This document shows, in pieces, positions 10,877 through 11,279 of a stretch of DNA of 11,279 nt. Each line of letters starts with the position of its first letter. Position 1 is the stretch's first letter. Made by a program: the position numbers and the translations under genes. The notes beneath the pieces are model-generated. The model was not told where the DNA came from, ran no database searches, and saw only the letters and a program-made list of their open reading frames with translations. This stretch comes from Candidatus Uhrbacteria bacterium (GTDB taxonomy: Bacteria > Patescibacteriota > Patescibacteriia > 2-12-FULL-60-25): assembly GCA_023246415.1 (NCBI GenBank), contig JAHFIK010000041.1, positions 1 through 11,279 of the forward strand. The letters run 5' to 3'.

Positions 10877-11279
10877 CGCTGTACGAATTTGCCGCAATCC
10901 TTGGCGCGATCGCCATGAAATCGAATCCGAACCGGAATGCGATTCCAGAGCGTATTCAGCCAACAGCTGAGGCAAATGTCCAGACGCCAACGGCCCCGAA
11001 AAAAGTGAAAATCGACACCATTGGTGTCAAAACAACGGCCCCTTCGGTCGTTGTTATTGATATGGGGAGCGGATCGGTTCTCTATTCACGGCAATCAACC
11101 GTGAAGCGGCCGATCGCGTCGCTGACCAAACTGGTGAGCGCCATGGTTATCTTGGATCACGGGCTCCTCAAAGGCGATTCGCTTGTGATTGCGCCAGATG
11201 ATATTGAAAAGATCGGGAGTCATCGCCTGAATGCCGGAGATGTGGTGCCCCGACCGGAAGCGTTTAAGGCGTTCCTTTC
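10873..11279 (+). CDS. D-alanyl-D-alanine carboxypeptidase (serine, S11-like), 5' part
   Basis: The first 135 codons of a penicillin-binding-protein-type carboxypeptidase that trims peptidoglycan stem peptides outside the membrane; the gene runs off the window. The catalytic SxxK motif is at 83-86 in IASLTKLVSAMVI, preceded by VVVIDMGSGSVLYSRQ, the usual strand pair before the active-site helix. The downstream SRLNAGDVV-like part (HRLNAGDVV, 117-125) also fits the family. The N terminus has only a short weak hydrophobic stretch (LYEFAAILGAIAM), so export signal and exact start are uncertain, followed by a Pro/Thr/Lys linker to about residue 50. The ATG overlaps the scpB stop (ATGA), implying translational coupling, and a -10-like box lies just upstream. 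The SxN and KTG motifs would lie outside the window. Confidence 0.85.
   Translation, partial: MTLYEFAAILGAIAMKSNPNRNAIPERIQPTAEANVQTPTAPKKVKIDTIGVKTTAPSVVVIDMGSGSVLYSRQSTVKRPIASLTKLVSAMVILDHGLLKGDSLVIAPDDIEKIGSHRLNAGDVVPRPEAFKAFL

Overview
The window looks like a piece of chromosome from a Candidate Phyla Radiation bacterium (Patescibacteria, probably a Parcubacteria/Uhrbacteria-type lineage). The case rests on compact housekeeping genes, an aspartyl-tRNA synthetase of bacterial type that lacks the GAD insertion domain, short secreted or anchored proteins with no clear family, and spacers filled by repeat hairpins. TGA ends several genes (recO, scpA, scpB, the lipoprotein), so this is not a UGA-glycine lineage. 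The phylum call is inference from gene content; no marker such as 16S rRNA is present.

Layout. Bases 39-2234 hold map, ruvX and recO on the plus strand, each pair separated by a long hairpin. Bases 2292-4001 hold a predicted lipoprotein with its own promoter and terminator, then a membrane-anchored protein with two Cys-rich modules. aspS follows at 4094-5491. Bases 5492-5848 contain no gene but a stack of repeats: a perfect palindrome that probably terminates transcription from both sides, and a REP/MITE-like element, both inside the two arms of a heptamer-repeat hairpin. Bases 5849-9197 are an island of four minus-strand genes of unknown function that fall into two paralogous pairs. Each has its own TTGAC(A/T) promoter and a hairpin just after its stop codon, and each is followed by a long inverted repeat. 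Bases 9254-11279 return to the plus strand: scpA, scpB and the beginning of a D-alanyl-D-alanine carboxypeptidase gene overlapping scpB.

The most striking signal is a set of intergenic hairpins whose arms are about four degenerate 7- or 8-base units. The unit differs from site to site (GTGCGTG, GAGCACA, GGCTTTT, GAATTTA and others), but arm length and layout are kept. They almost fill the spacers between several gene pairs and end a few bases before the next start codon. Single arms of the same kind, plus a REP-like hairpin, have also entered the 3' part of scpB, where they are translated as an extra C-terminal tail.

Functionally, map (N-terminal Met removal) and aspS serve protein synthesis, ruvX and recO RNA/DNA processing and repair, scpAB chromosome condensation with SMC, and the carboxypeptidase peptidoglycan maturation. 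The roles of the surface proteins and of the four island genes cannot be read from the sequence.
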